A stretch of DNA of 64,000 nucleotides from Seriola aureovittata. Lineage: Eukaryota; Chordata; Actinopteri; Carangiformes; Carangidae. This document shows positions 60,681-64,000 of this stretch, one piece after another. Under the pieces are notes generated by a model, which was given only the letters and a program-made list of their open reading frames with translations, was not told where the DNA came from and did not search any database. The stretch's first letter is position 1. The number at the start of each line of letters is the position of its first letter. The stretch covers positions 24,379,376 through 24,443,375 of the forward strand of contig NC_079373.1 in NCBI RefSeq assembly GCF_021018895.1. The letters run 5' to 3'. The position numbers and the translations under genes are program-made.

Positions 60681-62555
60681 ACAAAAAATACATTTATTTT
60701 CAAATAAATCTTTATTTGTAGCTCTAAAGACACTAAAACCTTTTCAGCTACAGGATCTGAGTGATGGGTGTAACATGAGTTCAACTCAACCTCAAGCTCT
60801 GTACGCGATGCTCTTAATTGTACAAGGCACTTTGTGGTAATGCTGGGAGCATTAATTTTTCATCTTCATTCTGGGACTAGTTTACACAGAGCTCTTCACG
60901 TAATCTTCCAATTCCTTTGTTTCTCGTTTTCACTCCCTGGTGCGCTCGTCTTCCTGCACAGCAAGATAATAACCCTGAGCGTGCTGTGACGTCAGGGGCT
61001 GATGGGCAGAAGGCTTCCAGCTGAAAGCCATTTCCAAACCCTGAGGTACCTGTCACGCTGTGATACTACCAGGTGATAATTTCCTTGGAGGATTTTATAT
61101 TATCTCTTTGAGGAGCAACTGTGGGAACAATCAAAAGGAATTTCTGGCATCTAGGTAGGGTGTGATTGTTGAAAATGGTGGAAAATGACAACAAAATAGT
61201 CTAAAGTCTAATAGTCTATTGAATTAACAAATTGCAAGGCTTGAAAAATCTCGAACAAAATTGAACGTTTAGCCACAAGAATGAAAATCTAATTGAATTC
61301 AAGAGGTCCTCACGGCGAGCACACTCAGCTTTTGTCACAGTTTTGTTGCCACAGAGCTCCCTTTATGTCAATATAACAGGATTTTAACCTTTCACTGCGA
61401 GCACGCTTTTCAAAAGAGTTCGGTACAAGACAGTTGATGTGAGTTAAGTGCACGACATGCTGCCAGGGAAAAAAAAAAGTGAGGAGAGAGGCGGCGTTGT
61501 GGTTTATTTGGTCCAGTTCACACACACAGTGCATAATGGATATTTAACAGCCCCGGCCTGCTGGAAGTGTGCTGTGTCCTGAAATGGCGCTGGGGACATC
61601 TGAGGGAGTGTGTGACTGCCAGGATGACACACCCATTAAAACACACTTAGGTTCATTTCGCTGCTACAGTTCTGCCCTGGATTCATGCCAAAATAATGAA
61701 CACAACAATACACATATGCTTTCCTCGTGTTAATGGACTTTGCAGTGAACTCATAGCATATTCCAAGAATATACTACTACTGTAGACTGGAAATAAGGAT
61801 GATGATGTTTTAGGTGTTCTGATGTGCATCTTCGTCACAGTTAAATCTGGGGTAACAGTAGCAACCATGTTTCCCAGCTGCGCCTTTGGCAGGTGGAGCA
61901 TCTCATCCTCTTCCTGCTCTGAGCCCATCTTGAATAATTGAAACAAGAGAGGCGCCTCGTTTTGTCTGGTATCATCACGATAGACGCCCATGACTCCAAT
62001 CTGAGAGATCAACTCTTCTCCCGAACACGAAGCAGAAAAGTTGTTTAATTGCAGCCTCCCACTGGATCACACGAAGGTAATTGTAGGTCAGCGGTCTCAA
62101 CATAGCTTATGCGGATGCAGAGGGAAAGAGCTGCTGCTGAGTTCTCACAATAGAAGGCGAGGCAGGCGCTAAGAAGTAAGAGCTACCTGAGCCGTGGTGT
62201 CAGGAGGACTCTTGCGCTCGTAGCCATCAACTGCGATGCCTCCAGAGTCCCTCTAATGATTCTCTCATCATCATGCTGCACTCAGCTTTCTCCAGCAGAA
62301 CTCTGCAGCGCGGACACGCCGCGTATGCAATGGGATGTAATGGGACATATTCAGCTTCAGCAGTAGTTCTTTGAAGCTCAAGTAACTTAATTTTGAGTCT
62401 TACCACCTTAGCACATACGTGGTATTCAGGGAATTTCCTGACAGTATAATATAATGTCCTGTTCATCGTATCATCATAATCATAGCTTGCCAATTTAGAT
62501 TTTGTGCCTCAGGGTCTCTATGTAGGTCGCTGTCCATTATCATCCTCTGCTGCAC
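60681..62555. other. Non-coding stretch, nothing recognised
   Basis: No gene supported. The 109-codon minus-strand frame at 61683-62012 has no recognisable domain. CTACTGTAGACTGGAAATAA at about 61779-61798 resembles the start of the repeat at 62557 and may be a very short fragment of the same family. Confidence 0.45.
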
Positions 62556-62556
62556 C

Positions 62557-62702
62557 CATAGACTGGAAATAAAGATGGACGTAGCCTCAGTCACGTCACC
62601 CATAGGTGTCTGCAGAGTAGGCTGCTCTGCTGCCGCCATCTTGGCAGCACCTGAATCGCTTTTCAAGTGGCCATTTGAGGAACTGTAGTTTTTGGCAGTC
62701 AG
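62557..62702. repeat. Dispersed teleost-type repeat fragment
   Basis: Contains CATAGACTGGAAATAAAGAT, GGACGTAGCCTCAGTCACGT, CACCCATAGGTGTCTGCAGA and GCTGCCGCCATCTTGGCAGC. The pattern CATAGACTG...GATGGACGTAGC...GTGACGTCACCCAT...GCCATCTTGG is one I recognise as very common in fish genomes. The copy is short and its far end is not defined. The minus-strand frames across it are by-products of the repeat. Confidence 0.6.
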
Positions 62703-64000
62703 CTGTAATAATCTCAAGTCTAATATCTCTAATATCTAATATCTGATTGTCGTCACATTGACCACCTTGCATGTTGCTGTAGAAAGATGTTCTTAACATC
62801 TGGCATAATCCAATCACACAATGTTTTTGTTTGCTGATTTTTCTGACAGAAGACTTGAAGATCCACAGTGTGAAGTTCTTTTTACTTCTTCTATGACAAT
62901 TCTTGTGAATGAACCTTTACTACGAATGAAGCCTTATAGGGATATTTTAGGGGATTATGCTAATGGTCAAATCTCACAAATGCACAACCTCCTCATGCAC
63001 AGGTTAGTGTTCATCAGTGTGTATTGAGCAAGTTACGCCAAGTTCGATTGGTTTGGGGAATCTGACTTGGAACACTCCTAAAAACAGGCGTCACAGAAAA
63101 AAAGTATGAGAAATTTAGGACGAGATTGCGAAAATGTTCTGGCATAACGTCCAATGGCTCGCGCAGTGTATGACAGATAGACTATAATCAGATAATCTAT
63201 AGACTACATTATCGCGATATGTATAGGGAAGATCAGAGTTTGCCATTAAATAGAAGATGTAGAGACCCGCAGGTTAGATTTAACCAGCTTTGGTCTGGTT
63301 CGTTCCTGTCCGTCAAACTGTTAAAACAAAAGATTTCCATCACAAACAGAGAGACGTGGCACATGTTTTTAAAATTTATGATTAATATAGTTGATATAAA
63401 AATTGCAACAACTAACCATTTCATAACTAAAGCTAATTTGTTCATGTACTCCATGCAGTTAAGCCTATTTGGCTTGTTACACTGTTTAAATAGAAGAAAA
63501 ACAGCTCAAAATGTCAAAATAACTGATAATTGCCTTCCACATTAAACCACAATGAGTTGAAAATTGCACAGAACAGGCCACGGTGGATGGATATGTTAAT
63601 TTCAGTTTTCAAGTGTGCACAAAGAGGTATTGACTGGCTGAATCCCAGATGAGGCCGACTCCTGGTGCGAGTGATCGATGTGTGTGTGGTCATTGAACTG
63701 AGTTTAGAGGTAGTTTGTATTCTATTAGGCATCTCCAGGGCTTTGCAGCAGTAGAACAAAAGCACACGCTGATGCCTAATTGCTGGCAAAGAAAAGACCA
63801 ATGCCATTGTTACATCTGTAGGGTGCTGCTGCCGCCTGTTCATGGGCTTTTTCTCCCTCAGTCAGTCGCTGTCGTACAGTTGCCAATCCTGTTGCGGCTG
63901 AGCCCCGTACATAAATCTGCTCTATCAGCTTTCATTGCTGCTAATAAGCCTCCTGCATATACAAGTTTAGCTATCAACGTCAGGAAAGGCTTTGGCATTT
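62703..64000. other. Non-coding stretch at the window end
   Basis: No gene supported. Frames at 63219-63545 (plus) and 63514-63843 (minus), about 110 codons each, show no domain and no splice-like borders. Confidence 0.5.

Overview
The window looks like vertebrate, most likely teleost (perch-like fish), nuclear DNA. It has no long open reading frame, many pure dinucleotide microsatellites, remnants of several dispersed repeats that resemble families common in fish genomes, and one very large AT-rich tandem array. No complete protein-coding gene, rRNA gene or functional tRNA gene could be supported. Two short stretches with splice-site-like borders (2908-2991 and about 59834-59892) are the only exon candidates. 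Both are weak, so the window is best read as intergenic or deep-intronic sequence.

Layout. From 1 to about 30.38 kb is mostly single-copy non-coding DNA. It is broken by microsatellites, by two copies of a dispersed repeat with an internal duplication (about 4.32-4.98 kb and 19.10-19.70 kb), by a reversed SINE-like element (5.06-5.31 kb), by a TTAA-bordered MITE (27.32-27.80 kb, with an internally deleted relative at about 12.2-12.3 kb), and by a degenerate repeat near 28.65-28.86 kb. From about 30.38 to 49.54 kb is a roughly 19-kb array of a degenerate AT-rich unit of about 26 bp (core TTACTATACTATGACATTTT) with 10-11 bp spacer modules. Its strand flips near 46.33 kb, giving arms of about 15.9 kb and 3.2 kb in inverted orientation. 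From 49.54 to 64.0 kb is again mostly single-copy non-coding DNA, with two more full MITE copies (52.88-53.39 and 60.18-60.68 kb) and two other fish-type repeat remnants (54.92-55.22 and 62.56-62.70 kb).

The most notable region is the array. At least twelve tRNA-like cassettes, with A-box/B-box-like motifs and a shared tail, sit between repeat units at 35.5-44.0 kb and 48.7 kb. All have the same polarity relative to the satellite unit, including the one in the inverted arm. They recur in fixed order inside duplicated blocks of about 0.25, 0.57 and 1 kb. The simplest reading is that a few tRNA-like insertions were captured by the satellite, amplified with it, and then partly inverted. Nothing in the sequence alone shows that the array or its cassettes have a function.
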